From Nocardioides alpinus (lineage in GTDB: Bacteria; Actinomycetota; Actinomycetes; Propionibacteriales; Nocardioidaceae), in contig NZ_FOKC01000004.1 in the NCBI RefSeq assembly GCF_900112035.1, positions 124,001 to 188,000 on the forward strand: a stretch of DNA of 64,000 nt, in the 5' to 3' direction. Positions 47,439 through 55,251 of this stretch are shown here, in pieces; position 1 is the first letter of the stretch; each line of letters starts with the position of its first letter. The notes under the pieces are model-generated. The model ran no database searches. It was given only the letters and a program-made list of their open reading frames with translations, and had not been told where the DNA came from. The position numbers were made by a program, and so were the translations under genes.

Positions 47439-48277
47439 TCGTCGGGCAGGTCCGAGGACCCGTAGAACGAGTGGGCGACGTCGTCGCGGTTGGTGCCCTC
47501 GCGGTTGTCACCCTTCTCGATGATCACGAGGTTGTGGTAGCAGTGCACGGCCCTGACCCACTGGTCGGTGTAGGAGGGCGCGTAGCCCTCGACGAGGAAC
47601 TCCTCGTGGTTGAGGCCGTCGACCAGGTCCTTCACGAGGTCCATCGACGTGCCGCGCGCACGCGGGTCGAGCTCGCCGCCCCACGCCGGCCAGTAGGACG
47701 TCTGGATGTCCTCGATGCAGTAGATCGCCCCGTCGGGCAGGAGGGGGAAGAGGATCTGGAACGACTCGCGGACGTGGGCGGGGATGTGGCTGCCGTCGTC
47801 GATCACGACGAGGGGGACTCCCTGCTCCTCGATGATGCGGTGCAGGATCGCGGGGTCGGTCTGGTCACCGAGGTAGGTGTGGATGTGGCCGCGCGTGAGC
47901 CAGGTCTTGTCCTCGATGTCGAGGCCGACGATCGTCGCCTTCGGGAAGAACCAGCGCCACATCTTCATCGACGCGCCGCTCTTGCGGCGCTTCTTGTAGC
48001 CGCCGATGCCGAGCTCGAGCAGCGTGAAGGACTCGCGACGCAGGTGCTGCAGGTGCCGCTCGTAGTGCGGGGTGTAGCGGTGGATGCCCCACTTGTCGGT
48101 GCGGAACTCGATCGCCAGCTCGGTCAGGTTGCTGGCCAGCAGCCGACGGCGGCGCTCGGCCTTCTTGTCGGCCGGCGTGGGCGGAGCCGGCTCGGGCGCA
48201 GGGGCCGCCGGCACGCGGCCGGCCTTCTGGGCCGCCTTCTTGACGGCCTGGCCGGCTCGTCGAGCAGTGGTGCGCAC
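47435..48277 (-). CDS. SAM-dependent O-methyltransferase, MycE/CmcI-like
   Basis: A 280-aa methyltransferase. A basic, Pro/Ala-rich N-terminal tail (about 1-45) precedes TDKWGIHRYTPHYERHL (the TDK...H...Y signature of macrolide-sugar and cephamycin-type methyltransferases), the SAM motif LLELGIGGY, GLDIEDKTW and VVIDDGSHIPAHVRESF (metal/substrate region). It probably methylates a hydroxyl on a sugar or surface glycan. GTG 48277, 9 bp after the SGNH gene. Confidence 0.83.
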   Translation of the reverse strand: MRTTARRAGQAVKKAAQKAGRVPAAPAPEPAPPTPADKKAERRRRLLASNLTELAIEFRTDKWGIHRYTPHYERHLQHLRRESFTLLELGIGGYKKRRKSGASMKMWRWFFPKATIVGLDIEDKTWLTRGHIHTYLGDQTDPAILHRIIEEQGVPLVVIDDGSHIPAHVRESFQILFPLLPDGAIYCIEDIQTSYWPAWGGELDPRARGTSMDLVKDLVDGLNHEEFLVEGYAPSYTDQWVRAVHCYHNLVIIEKGDNREGTNRDDVAHSFYGSSDLPDE

Positions 48278-48286
48278 CCGCGAACC

Positions 48287-49135
48287 CTAGCCTGACCCGC
48301 CCACCCCCGGCGCGTGGTGCCCGAACGGCAGCTCCTGCACCACGCCCAGCGCAGCCAGCACCGACGGCAGCATCGCCCTGGCCGTGCGCTTGTAGCCGTG
48401 GGCACTGGGATGGAAGCGGTCCAGGCTGAACATCTCGTCCGGGTTCGTGATGAAGAACGGCCCCACCACGTGGCTCAGCGACACCACCCACGCCCCGCGC
48501 TCCAGCGCCACCTCGCGCTGCGCGGCGGCGAGCTGTCGCGAGGCGCGCGAGCCGAGGGCACGCAGCGGTTGCGGCACGGGTCGCAGGGCACCCAGGTCGG
48601 GACAGGTGCCGACCACCACCTCCGCGCCCCGCGACCGCAGCTCGTCGATGGCGCCGGCCAGGTGGCGTACGGAATCGGCCACCGGCACCCGGTGGGTGAC
48701 GTCGTTGCCGCCGACGACCATCACGGCCACGTCGGGTCGGTACGACGGTGGCAGCGAGGTGAGCTGGCTCGCGAGCATGCTGCTCTCCGAGCCGACGACC
48801 GCCGCGGTCCGCAGCCGCACCGACCGACCGGTGTCGCGTGCGATCCCGCGCGCCAGCCGGCCGCCGAGGGTGTGCTTGGGGCGCTCGGCGCCGAGCCCCG
48901 CCGCGATGGAGTCACCGAGGACCAGCAGGTCGACGGGCGCGCCGTACTTCTTCTTCCAGTGCTTGTCCCCCGCCGGCGCCTGCTCGCCCAGCGGCTTGCC
49001 GATCGCCCGCCGGGCCTGGGCGGCCTGTCGGTGCAGCAGCTCGCGGGCCCCGTACGCCGTCGCGCCGGCGAGGCCACCCGCGACAGCCAGCGCCATGCCG
49101 GCCCGGGTCAGGTGTGTCCACATCACTGCACCCAT
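48287..49135 (-). CDS. SGNH/GDSL hydrolase (exported or membrane-anchored)
   Basis: A 282-aa predicted esterase or deacylase. An N-terminal hydrophobic segment (RAGMALAVAGGLAGATAYGA) is a signal or anchor. SGNH blocks: LLVLGDSIAAGLGA (catalytic Ser), VVGSESSM, VVGGNDVTH (Asn block) and SLDRFHPSAHGYKRTA (Asp/His). The start is uncertain: ATG 49135, GTG 49126 or ATG 49123, none with a strong ribosome binding site. It is first in the run with the methyltransferase and ATP-grasp genes. Confidence 0.82.
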   Translation of the reverse strand: MGAVMWTHLTRAGMALAVAGGLAGATAYGARELLHRQAAQARRAIGKPLGEQAPAGDKHWKKKYGAPVDLLVLGDSIAAGLGAERPKHTLGGRLARGIARDTGRSVRLRTAAVVGSESSMLASQLTSLPPSYRPDVAVMVVGGNDVTHRVPVADSVRHLAGAIDELRSRGAEVVVGTCPDLGALRPVPQPLRALGSRASRQLAAAQREVALERGAWVVSLSHVVGPFFITNPDEMFSLDRFHPSAHGYKRTARAMLPSVLAALGVVQELPFGHHAPGVGGSG

Positions 49136-49251
49136 CAACCACACCGACCTGAACGCCGCCGCAACCGCGGGCGTCGCCCGGCCGAATGGCACGTCACAGA
49201 TGGGCCGACGTACTCAGGACAACTCACCCCACGACGCGCCACGCTGGCCCC

Positions 49252-50475
49252 ATGACCGCTCCCACGCCCGTCACCACCCGTCAGGTCCCACCGCGCCAGC
49301 TCGCCTGGCTCCGCACCGAGGTCGCCGACTGGACCTCCCAGGGGCTCATCAGCCCGGACCAGGCCGAGCGCATCTCGACCAGGTACAGCGCCGACACCCA
49401 CACGCGCTTCAGCATCGGCCGGGTGCTGCTCTACCTCGGCGGCGGCTTCGTCGGCATCGGCCTCATCTGGCTGGTCGCTGCCAACCTCGACCAGCTCTCC
49501 CCCGTGTCGCGCTTCGTCGCGGTCACCCTCATCTGGCTCGCCTTCCTCGTCGGCAGCGAGGTCCTCGCGAGCAGGCAGGCGTCGGCCGCGCTCGTGGGAG
49601 CCGCACGGCTGCTCGCCGCGCTCGGCATCGGCGCCGTGCTCTTCCAGGCCGCGCAGTCGCTGCAGGTCCCGGCGTTCGAGCCCCGCCTCCTCGGCCTCTG
49701 GTCCGCGGCGGCCCTCCTCCACGGCTATGCGAGTCGGGCCTACCTGCCCTTCCTCGTCGGCGTCGTGAGTGGCGTCGCGTGGTGGTTCACCCAACCGATG
49801 TGGGACGAGCCGAGCGGCCTGACCGTCGTCATGCTCTTCGGCGCCGGCTCCGTCCTCGCGGCCGGGCTCGCCGTGCTGCACGACGGCCGGATCGACCCGT
49901 TCGCCTGGACCTGGCGCACCGTCGCCGCCGGCATGGCGCTGCTGGCGATGTTCGCGGCCGCCATCCCCGACATCGGCGGCGACGGTGTCGTCTGGTCCTC
50001 CTGGCTCGTGGTGGCGCTCGTGGCCGCCGGGGCCGTCGCCGCAGCCGCCGTCGCCACGCGACCCGGCACCCGAGCCCTGGAGCCGCTCGGCGCGGTCGTG
50101 GTCCTCGTCGTCGCCACCCTGATCGGCCTCTGGACGACCGGCACCGACACCTCGGACATCGACACGTCCGACTGGCTGCACGCCGCCGTCTCCGTGGCGG
50201 CGTACGTCCTGCTCGCCGTCGCCCTGGTCGCCCTCGGCACGGTCCGCGAGCACCCGCCGCTCATCTGGATGGCGATGGCCGGACTGGTCGTCTTCACGAC
50301 CTTCCAGAGCTTCGCGGTGTTCGCGCCGATCGTCACCGGCGCCTGGCTGTTCGTCGTACTCGGCACCGTCTTCCTCGGCACCGGGTTCCTCTTCGACCGG
50401 GCCCGCCGCGAGCTCGCCGAGGCCCTCGACTCCGACACCTCCACCTCCGGCTCGAACGAAGGACAAGACCGATGA
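49252..50475 (+). CDS. DUF2157 polytopic membrane protein
   Basis: A 407-aa membrane protein. The N-terminal soluble DUF2157 region (LRTEVADWTSQGLISPDQAERISTRY, residues 19-44) precedes about 10-12 hydrophobic segments. Function is unknown; members usually sit directly before a GDYXXLXY protein, as here. ATG 49252; a CACGCT sequence 6 nt upstream is a degenerate leaderless-type box. The stop overlaps the next start (ATGA). Confidence 0.84.
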   Translation: MTAPTPVTTRQVPPRQLAWLRTEVADWTSQGLISPDQAERISTRYSADTHTRFSIGRVLLYLGGGFVGIGLIWLVAANLDQLSPVSRFVAVTLIWLAFLVGSEVLASRQASAALVGAARLLAALGIGAVLFQAAQSLQVPAFEPRLLGLWSAAALLHGYASRAYLPFLVGVVSGVAWWFTQPMWDEPSGLTVVMLFGAGSVLAAGLAVLHDGRIDPFAWTWRTVAAGMALLAMFAAAIPDIGGDGVVWSSWLVVALVAAGAVAAAAVATRPGTRALEPLGAVVVLVVATLIGLWTTGTDTSDIDTSDWLHAAVSVAAYVLLAVALVALGTVREHPPLIWMAMAGLVVFTTFQSFAVFAPIVTGAWLFVVLGTVFLGTGFLFDRARRELAEALDSDTSTSGSNEGQDR

Positions 50476-50969
50476 ACCGCATCACCGTCACCGCTGTCGT
50501 CGCCGTGGGCCAGTTGGCCCTGGTCGGCCTGGCCGTCGCCCCGCAGCTCTCCGCACGCCTGGTCGGGGACACCTACCTCATGGCGGTCGCCCCGCTCGAC
50601 CCGATCGACCCGTTCCGCGGGGCCTACGTCGCCCTGGACTACCCCGACCTGCGCCACGACGACTCGCAGTCCTTCGGCGAACCCGGGCTCGGCGTCCTGG
50701 ACGACGGCGAGGAGGGCGACCTCTACGTCACCCTGGTGCAGCGGGGCGACGTCTGGGCCGCGGACGAGTGGACCCGCGACCGTCCCGAGGACGGGCCCTA
50801 CCTCGCGTGCGACGACCGGTCGTGGCAGATCAGGTGCGGCATCGAGAGCTTCTTCCTCCCCCAGGACGAGGCCGCCGAGACCGAGGGCCTGCTGCGCGAC
50901 GGCGCCGTGGCCGAGGTCAGGATCGACGGACGCGGCAACGGCGCCGTGGTCGACGTACGCGCTCCGTGA
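50472..50969 (+). CDS. GDYXXLXY-family protein
   Basis: A 165-aa protein with an N-terminal signal anchor (VTAVVAVGQLALVGLAVAP) and the family motif in a variant form, GAYVALDY (PFRGAYVALDYPD). The rest is predicted extracytoplasmic. It is coupled to DUF2157 and probably forms a membrane complex with it; the function is unknown. ATG 50472. It ends 3 bp from the convergent DUF6174 gene. Confidence 0.83.
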   Translation: MNRITVTAVVAVGQLALVGLAVAPQLSARLVGDTYLMAVAPLDPIDPFRGAYVALDYPDLRHDDSQSFGEPGLGVLDDGEEGDLYVTLVQRGDVWAADEWTRDRPEDGPYLACDDRSWQIRCGIESFFLPQDEAAETEGLLRDGAVAEVRIDGRGNGAVVDVRAP

Positions 50970-50972
50970 GGA

Positions 50973-51443
50973 TCAGAGCCTGCTGAGCGTCACGGAGTAG
51001 TAGGTCTCCTCGTCGGCGATCATCTGGTCCCGGTCGATCGCGATCGACGCGGGGACACCGCGACGCGTGTAGTCGACGGTCACGGAGTCCGCCTCGGCAG
51101 ACTCCTCCCGGATCATCGCGAACAGCTCGTCCACCGACCAGCCGCGTCCCGCGGACAGCGTGCGATCGTCGCGGGTCACCCGACGGGTGCTGTCGTCGCG
51201 GACCACGGTGCGTACGCCGGCGCTCGGCGCGCAGAAGCAGCTGAGCCGGACGGTGATGACGTAGTCGTCGATGTCCTTGGCCTCCCAGCGCTGCCAGGCG
51301 GCCGACAGGTCGGGGTCCTCGTTGATGCCCGGCACGAAGGGCTGGACGGGTTGCGGGTCGGCGACCGCCACTGCCGGCGACGTCCCAGCGGCGAGGGTGA
51401 TCGGGACCAGGGCGGCGAGCAGGGCACGCGTCATCGTCGTCAT
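50973..51443 (-). CDS. Exported DUF6174-type protein
   Basis: A 156-aa predicted secreted protein with a signal peptide (residues 1-28, ALLAALVPITLAAGTSPAVA). The mature part has WQRWEAKDIDDYVITVRLSCFCA and MIREESAEADSVTVDYTRRGVPASI, which match the DUF6174 pattern (a tryptophan, a conserved Cys-x-Cys and a Tyr-rich end). Function is unknown. ATG 51443 or 51434. Confidence 0.72.
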   Translation of the reverse strand: MTTMTRALLAALVPITLAAGTSPAVAVADPQPVQPFVPGINEDPDLSAAWQRWEAKDIDDYVITVRLSCFCAPSAGVRTVVRDDSTRRVTRDDRTLSAGRGWSVDELFAMIREESAEADSVTVDYTRRGVPASIAIDRDQMIADEETYYSVTLSRL

Positions 51444-51494
51444 GGTGGTGGGACGGCGACCCGGGTCGGTCGGGTTCCCTCAGCGGGGAGAGGC

Positions 51495-51770
51495 TCAGCC
51501 GCCGGCGACGGCCGGGATCACCGAGATCTGGACACCGTCGGGGGTGGCGGTCGCCAGGTCGTCGAGGAACCGCACGTCGTCGTTGCCGACGTAGACGTTG
51601 ACGAACCTGCGGAGGTGGCCGGCCTCGTCGAGGATCCTGCCCTTGATGCCGGCATAGCTCGCGTCGAGGTCATCGAGGACCGCAGCCAGGGTGTCGCCCT
51701 CGGCGCTGACCTCGGACTCGCCACCGGTGTAGGTGCGCAGGATGGTGGGGATCCGGACGGAGACGCTCAT
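51495..51770 (-). CDS. MoaD/ThiS-family sulfur carrier protein (MetO/CysO-like)
   Basis: A 91-aa ubiquitin-fold protein ending in Gly-Gly (VIPAVAGG), the site that is adenylated and turned into a thiocarboxylate sulfur donor. The rest is typical (SVSVRIPTILRTYTGG, FVNVYVGNDDVRFL). It lies 51 bp after a SAM-riboswitch-controlled threonine synthase homologue on the same strand, the order reported for the Streptomyces MetM/MetO homocysteine pathway. A CysO-like role in cysteine synthesis or molybdopterin synthesis is less likely from context. ATG 51770. Confidence 0.88.
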   Translation of the reverse strand: MSVSVRIPTILRTYTGGESEVSAEGDTLAAVLDDLDASYAGIKGRILDEAGHLRRFVNVYVGNDDVRFLDDLATATPDGVQISVIPAVAGG

Positions 51771-51786
51771 TCAGTGACTCACTTTC

Positions 51787-51821
51787 GGTGGTTGAGGTGC
51801 GAGCTTGCGAGCCTCGAGACC
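51787..51821. repeat. Short palindromic repeat between metM-like and sulfur carrier genes
   Basis: GGTGGTTGAGGTGCGAGC and a following GAGCCTCGAGACC form an imperfect palindrome immediately after the upstream stop. It has the GGTTGAG...CTCGAGACC ends of common intergenic repeats in Nocardioides-like genomes and resembles parts of 34850-34905. Confidence 0.5.
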
Positions 51822-53093
51822 TCAGACGATGTTGGCAGCCACGAAGGCGTCGTAGGACGGGGCGATGGTGGCGACCGCGCCGACCCGGTCGGAGACGGCG
51901 TCGAGGGTCTTGAGGCCGTGGCCGGTGTTGATCACGACGGTCTCGAGCGAGGTGTCGAGCTGGCCGGTCTCGACGAGCTTCTTGAGCACGCCCACCGTGG
52001 TGCCACCGGCGGTCTCGGTGAAGATCCCCTCGGTGCGCGCGAGCAGCACGATCGCGTCACGGACCTCGTCGTCGGTGATGTCCTCGACCGCGCCGCCGGA
52101 GCGACGGCAGACGTCGAGGACGTAGATGCCGTCCGCGGGGTTGCCGATCGCCAGGCTCTTGGCGATGGTGTCGGGCTTGACCGGGCGGATGGCGTCCGTG
52201 CCGGCCTTGTAGGCCACCGACACCGGGGAGCACCCGGTCGCCTGGGCCCCGAAGACCTTGTAGGGCTTGTCCTCGACGAGGCCGAGCCTGATCAGCTCCT
52301 GGAACGCCTTGTCGACCTTGGTCAGCTGGGAGCCCGAGGCGACGGGGATGACGATCTGGTCGGGCAGGCGCCAGCCGAGCTGCTCGGCGATCTCGTAGCC
52401 CAGCGTCTTGGAGCCCTCGGCGTAGAAGGGGCGCACGTTGACGTTGACGAACGCCCAGCCCTCCTCCTCGCCGGCGATCTCGGAGGCGAGCTTGTTGACG
52501 TCGTCGTAGTTGCCGTCGACGGCCACGAGACGGTCGGTGTAGACGGCCGAGTTGACCTGCTTGGGCGTCTCGAGGTTGCTCGGGATGAAGACGACCGTCT
52601 TCATGCCTGCACGGGCCCCGGCCGCAGCGACGGCGTTGGCCAGGTTGCCGGTCGAGGGGCACGCGAAGACCTTGGCGTCGAACTCGCGGGCGGCGCTCAG
52701 CGCGCAGGCGACGACGCGGTCCTTGAAGGAGTTGGTCGGGTTGGTGGAGTCGTCCTTGACCCAGAGGTTGTCGATGCCGAGCTCACGACCGAGGTTGTGC
52801 GCCTTGAGCAGACGGGTGAAGCCAGGCTCCATGTTGGGGCTCTGCTCGATGTCGGTCGGCACCGGCAGGAGCGCCTTGTAGCGCCAGATGTTGGCGGGCC
52901 CGGCGGCGATCTCCTCGCGGGTGACGGCCGGGAAGTCGTAGGCCACCTCGAGGGGCCCGAAGCACTCCGGACACGCGTACGACGGGCCGAGCGCGACCTC
53001 GTGCCCGCACTCGCGACAGGTCAGGGTGCGGGCGTTGCCGAAGGCGCCCTCGCGCAGCGTGTGCGTGGTGTTCTCGTCCAACAGGGTGCTCAT
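51822..53093 (-). CDS. thrC: Threonine synthase-family PLP enzyme, probably MetM-type homocysteine synthase
   Basis: A 423-aa fold-type II PLP enzyme. The N-terminal zinc ribbon has Cys26, Cys29, Cys41 and Cys44 (CRECG, CPECF); Lys124 in NSFKDR binds PLP; the phosphate-binding loop is PSTGNLANAV. By sequence it would convert O-phosphohomoserine to threonine. However, an S-box SAM riboswitch precedes it and a sulfur carrier gene follows, which fits use of O-phosphohomoserine and thiocarboxylated carrier to make homocysteine. ATG 53093 has AAGGAGG 5 nt upstream. The thrC symbol reflects the family; function is inferred from context. Confidence 0.9.
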   Translation of the reverse strand: MSTLLDENTTHTLREGAFGNARTLTCRECGHEVALGPSYACPECFGPLEVAYDFPAVTREEIAAGPANIWRYKALLPVPTDIEQSPNMEPGFTRLLKAHNLGRELGIDNLWVKDDSTNPTNSFKDRVVACALSAAREFDAKVFACPSTGNLANAVAAAGARAGMKTVVFIPSNLETPKQVNSAVYTDRLVAVDGNYDDVNKLASEIAGEEEGWAFVNVNVRPFYAEGSKTLGYEIAEQLGWRLPDQIVIPVASGSQLTKVDKAFQELIRLGLVEDKPYKVFGAQATGCSPVSVAYKAGTDAIRPVKPDTIAKSLAIGNPADGIYVLDVCRRSGGAVEDITDDEVRDAIVLLARTEGIFTETAGGTTVGVLKKLVETGQLDTSLETVVINTGHGLKTLDAVSDRVGAVATIAPSYDAFVAANIV

Positions 53094-53103
53094 GAGTCCT
53101 CCT

Positions 53104-53242
53104 TCTCATCTGTCCCCGCGACTCTCGCGTGGGTCGGATTTGGCACCTGCTCCCCTGAACTGCCGGACGAGTCCGGACAGGAGGCATCAGGGGTGGTTGC
53201 CGGGACTTCAACGGGCCGTTCCCTCAGTCCCTCGTGATGAGC
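53104..53242 (-). promoter_or_regulatory. SAM riboswitch (S-box, SAM-I/SAM-IV class)
   Basis: On the minus strand the core reads GAGGGACTGAGGGAAC, GGCCCGTTGAAGTCCCGGCAACC in two parts, then GGTGCCAAATCC, the conserved S-box signatures. P1 pairs CTCATC with GATGAG (53105-53110), P2 GGGACT/AGTCCC, P3 CCCCTGA/TCAGGGG with an inner CCGGA/TCCGG hairpin, P4 CGCGA/TCGCG. The P1 3' strand abuts the AAGGAGG ribosome binding site, so SAM binding probably represses translation initiation. Confidence 0.88.
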
Positions 53243-53311
53243 AATTCTCACAGTAGGCGCGCCGTCTCACGATGTGCACATCGAGTCCACGATGTGGATG
53301 ACGGCGGTCGG

Positions 53312-54142
53312 TCAGCGCTGGAGGAGGAGTCCGCCGAGGAGCTCGACGACACCGGCGGGACCGTCGACGACGACGTCGGCGAGCTCGACCAGGTCCGGGG
53401 CCTCGTGGGAGGCCGAGCAGACGACCAGGCCCGGCAGGCCGTCGGCGCGCAGGGCGCGGACCGCCTCGAAGGCCTCGATGTCGCCGAGGTCGTCACCACC
53501 GAAGATGACGCCGCTGGCTTCCTGCTCGGCGACGAAGGTGCGGACGGCATGGCCCTTGTGCATGTCGCCGGAGCGGATCTCGATGACGTTGCGCCCCGGC
53601 TCGATCGCGAGGTGGTGGCGCTCGGCCAGGGACCGGATCGGATCGACCAACCGCTCGAACGCACCGGTCGGGTCGTCCATCCGGCGCGTGTGGACCGCGA
53701 CGGCGAGCCCCTTCTCCTCGATGAAGGCGTCGGGCGCCCCCGCCTTGCGCAGCACCGAGGGCAGCTCGCGCTCGAACGTCGCGAGCCCGGACGGAGGGCG
53801 CGGCGAGCGGATCCGCTGCTCGGTCGCCGACCACCGCTCGTTGCCGTACTGGCCGAAGACGAAGAGCTCGGCACCCCGGTCGAGCATGGCGTTGCCGAGG
53901 GCGTCGAGATCGCCCATCGCGATCGCCTGCCGCGCCGGGCGACCCGTAATCACGGCGACCGCGCGCACGACCTCGGCCAGCTCGAGCAGGACACCGGGCG
54001 CCCCCGGGTGCAGGCGGGCGGCCTCGGGGTCGTCGACCACCGGGGACAGCGTGCCGTCGAAGTCGAGGCCGACGACGGTGCCGCGGAGGACGTCGCGTAC
54101 GGCGTCGTAGTGGGCGCGCGCGTCGTCGGAGGTGAACTCCAT
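53312..54142 (-). CDS. otsB: Trehalose-6-phosphate phosphatase
   Basis: A 276-aa HAD-superfamily phosphatase that converts trehalose-6-phosphate to trehalose. HAD motif I is VGLDFDGTLSPVV (nucleophile Asp), motif II is VAVITGRPARQA, and the motif IV region is FGGDDLGDIEAFEAV; the cap region includes GQYGNERWS and EKGLAVAVHTR. ATG 54142 is preferred over an in-frame TTG at 54154. It is the last gene of the DUF3263-LytR_C-otsB run, and otsA is nearby on the other strand. Confidence 0.92.
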   Translation of the reverse strand: MEFTSDDARAHYDAVRDVLRGTVVGLDFDGTLSPVVDDPEAARLHPGAPGVLLELAEVVRAVAVITGRPARQAIAMGDLDALGNAMLDRGAELFVFGQYGNERWSATEQRIRSPRPPSGLATFERELPSVLRKAGAPDAFIEEKGLAVAVHTRRMDDPTGAFERLVDPIRSLAERHHLAIEPGRNVIEIRSGDMHKGHAVRTFVAEQEASGVIFGGDDLGDIEAFEAVRALRADGLPGLVVCSASHEAPDLVELADVVVDGPAGVVELLGGLLLQR

Positions 54143-54197
54143 GGGATCAGCCAATCACGCGCGGGCGCCGCCCGTGGCACGGGTCCAGATCAGCGGG

Positions 54198-54731
54198 TCA
54201 CTGCGGGGCGTCGGCGGTGAGGATGATCGTCAGCCGATCCTTCTTCATCTCGCCCACCGCCGGTGAGGTGCGCTTGATGCCGAGGTCGAGGGCCAGCTGC
54301 TTGCCGGCGGCCTTGAGCCGGGGCGGGAAGTAGACCGTGGTGGTGGGGACGACGCCGTACCAGTTGTCCTCGCCGACGACGGCCCACCCGACGGTGGTGG
54401 CCTTCGACGCCGTGGTGGCCGCCAGTCCCTTGATGCCGGAGTTGTTGAAGACCTCGACGTAGACCTCGCCGCGCTTGACCTGCGGCTCGGGCTTGGGCGT
54501 CCTGGTGGGGACGGCCGGCTCCGGGGTCGGCGTCTGCTCGGCGCTGGCGATGGTCGCGGTGTCGACGCGGCGCTCGGTCGGCGCCTGGTCGCGGGTCGCG
54601 ACGAAGGTGATCGAGGCCATCGCGACGGCGAGCACCGACAGCATCACGAGGGGCGAGGGGAAGGCGACGCCGCGTTCGTCACGGGGACGACGACGGGTCG
54701 AGGGGCGGTCGGGACTGGGGAAGGAGTCCAT
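54198..54731 (-). CDS. LytR_C-domain membrane protein
   Basis: A 177-aa protein. A basic N-terminus is followed by one membrane helix (PLVMLSVLAVAMASITFVA, about 27-45), a Pro/Thr-rich linker, and a C-terminal LytR_cpsA_psr-type domain (residues 88-175; GEVYVEVFNNSGIKGLAATTASKATTVGW). The catalytic LCP domain is absent, so it is probably a cell-wall-associated partner rather than a ligase. ATG 54731. It lies 47 bp after DUF3263 and 55 bp before otsB. Confidence 0.85.
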   Translation of the reverse strand: MDSFPSPDRPSTRRRPRDERGVAFPSPLVMLSVLAVAMASITFVATRDQAPTERRVDTATIASAEQTPTPEPAVPTRTPKPEPQVKRGEVYVEVFNNSGIKGLAATTASKATTVGWAVVGEDNWYGVVPTTTVYFPPRLKAAGKQLALDLGIKRTSPAVGEMKKDRLTIILTADAPQ

Positions 54732-54778
54732 GGGGAAGGTGACCAATCGTGAGTGGTGGTGGGTCAGGTCTCGCGGTG

Positions 54779-55072
54779 TCAGATCTCGAAGCCGAGCCGG
54801 CGCGCCGAGCGCTGCCGCTGGCGGGACGAGCGGAGGCGGCGCAGGCGACGGACCAGCAGCGGGTCCTCCTCGAGCGCCTCGGGACGGTCGATCAGGGCGT
54901 TGAGGACCTGGTAGTAGCGCGTGGAGGACATGTCGAACTTCTCGCGGACGGCCTGCTCCTTGGCACCGGCGTACTTCCACCAGTGACGCTCGAACTCGAG
55001 GATCTCGCGGTCGCGCTGGCTCACACCGGCAGCAGTCTGCTGCTCGGTCGGGATGTGCTTCGCGGCGTCCAT
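54779..55072 (-). CDS. DUF3263 small protein
   Basis: A 97-aa actinobacterial DUF3263 protein with the conserved segment REILEFERHWWKYAGAKEQAVREKFDMSSTRYYQVLN in helical form, similar to a helix-turn-helix. The C-terminus is Arg-rich (RRLRRLRSSRQRQRSARR), suggesting nucleic-acid binding. Function is unknown. ATG 55072 has GGAGAT 6 nt upstream. It heads the run to otsB and is divergent from otsA. Confidence 0.87.
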   Translation of the reverse strand: MDAAKHIPTEQQTAAGVSQRDREILEFERHWWKYAGAKEQAVREKFDMSSTRYYQVLNALIDRPEALEEDPLLVRRLRRLRSSRQRQRSARRLGFEI

Positions 55073-55125
55073 GTGCCATCTCCTCCTCGACCCCACGTCC
55101 ACCCGTGACCGAGTGGACTGGCAGC

Positions 55126-55154
55126 AGTCTAGGTGACGAACGACAACGATGTCA
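55126..55154 (-). promoter_or_regulatory. Promoter of the DUF3263-LytR_C-otsB operon
   Basis: On the minus strand, TGACAT (55154-55149) and TAGACT (55131-55126) are 17 bp apart; the leader is about 47 nt. Confidence 0.6.
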
Positions 55155-55239
55155 TTCGCCTCCGGCGAGTCGTCTGGACAAACCCGACGAGAACCCCGGG
55201 AGGACACCGCGGGGTGACCCCGACGTCACTCGTCGTCGT

Positions 55240-55245
55240 TAGGGT
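55240..55245 (+). promoter_or_regulatory. -10 box, leaderless start of otsA
   Basis: TAGGGT with 6 nt to GTG 55252. Confidence 0.5.
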
Positions 55246-55251
55246 GGCGGG

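Noticed and set aside
46551..49135. Full natural-product gene cluster
   Set aside because: Only three genes, no synthase, precursor peptide, or export genes; kept as a small operon of unknown product.
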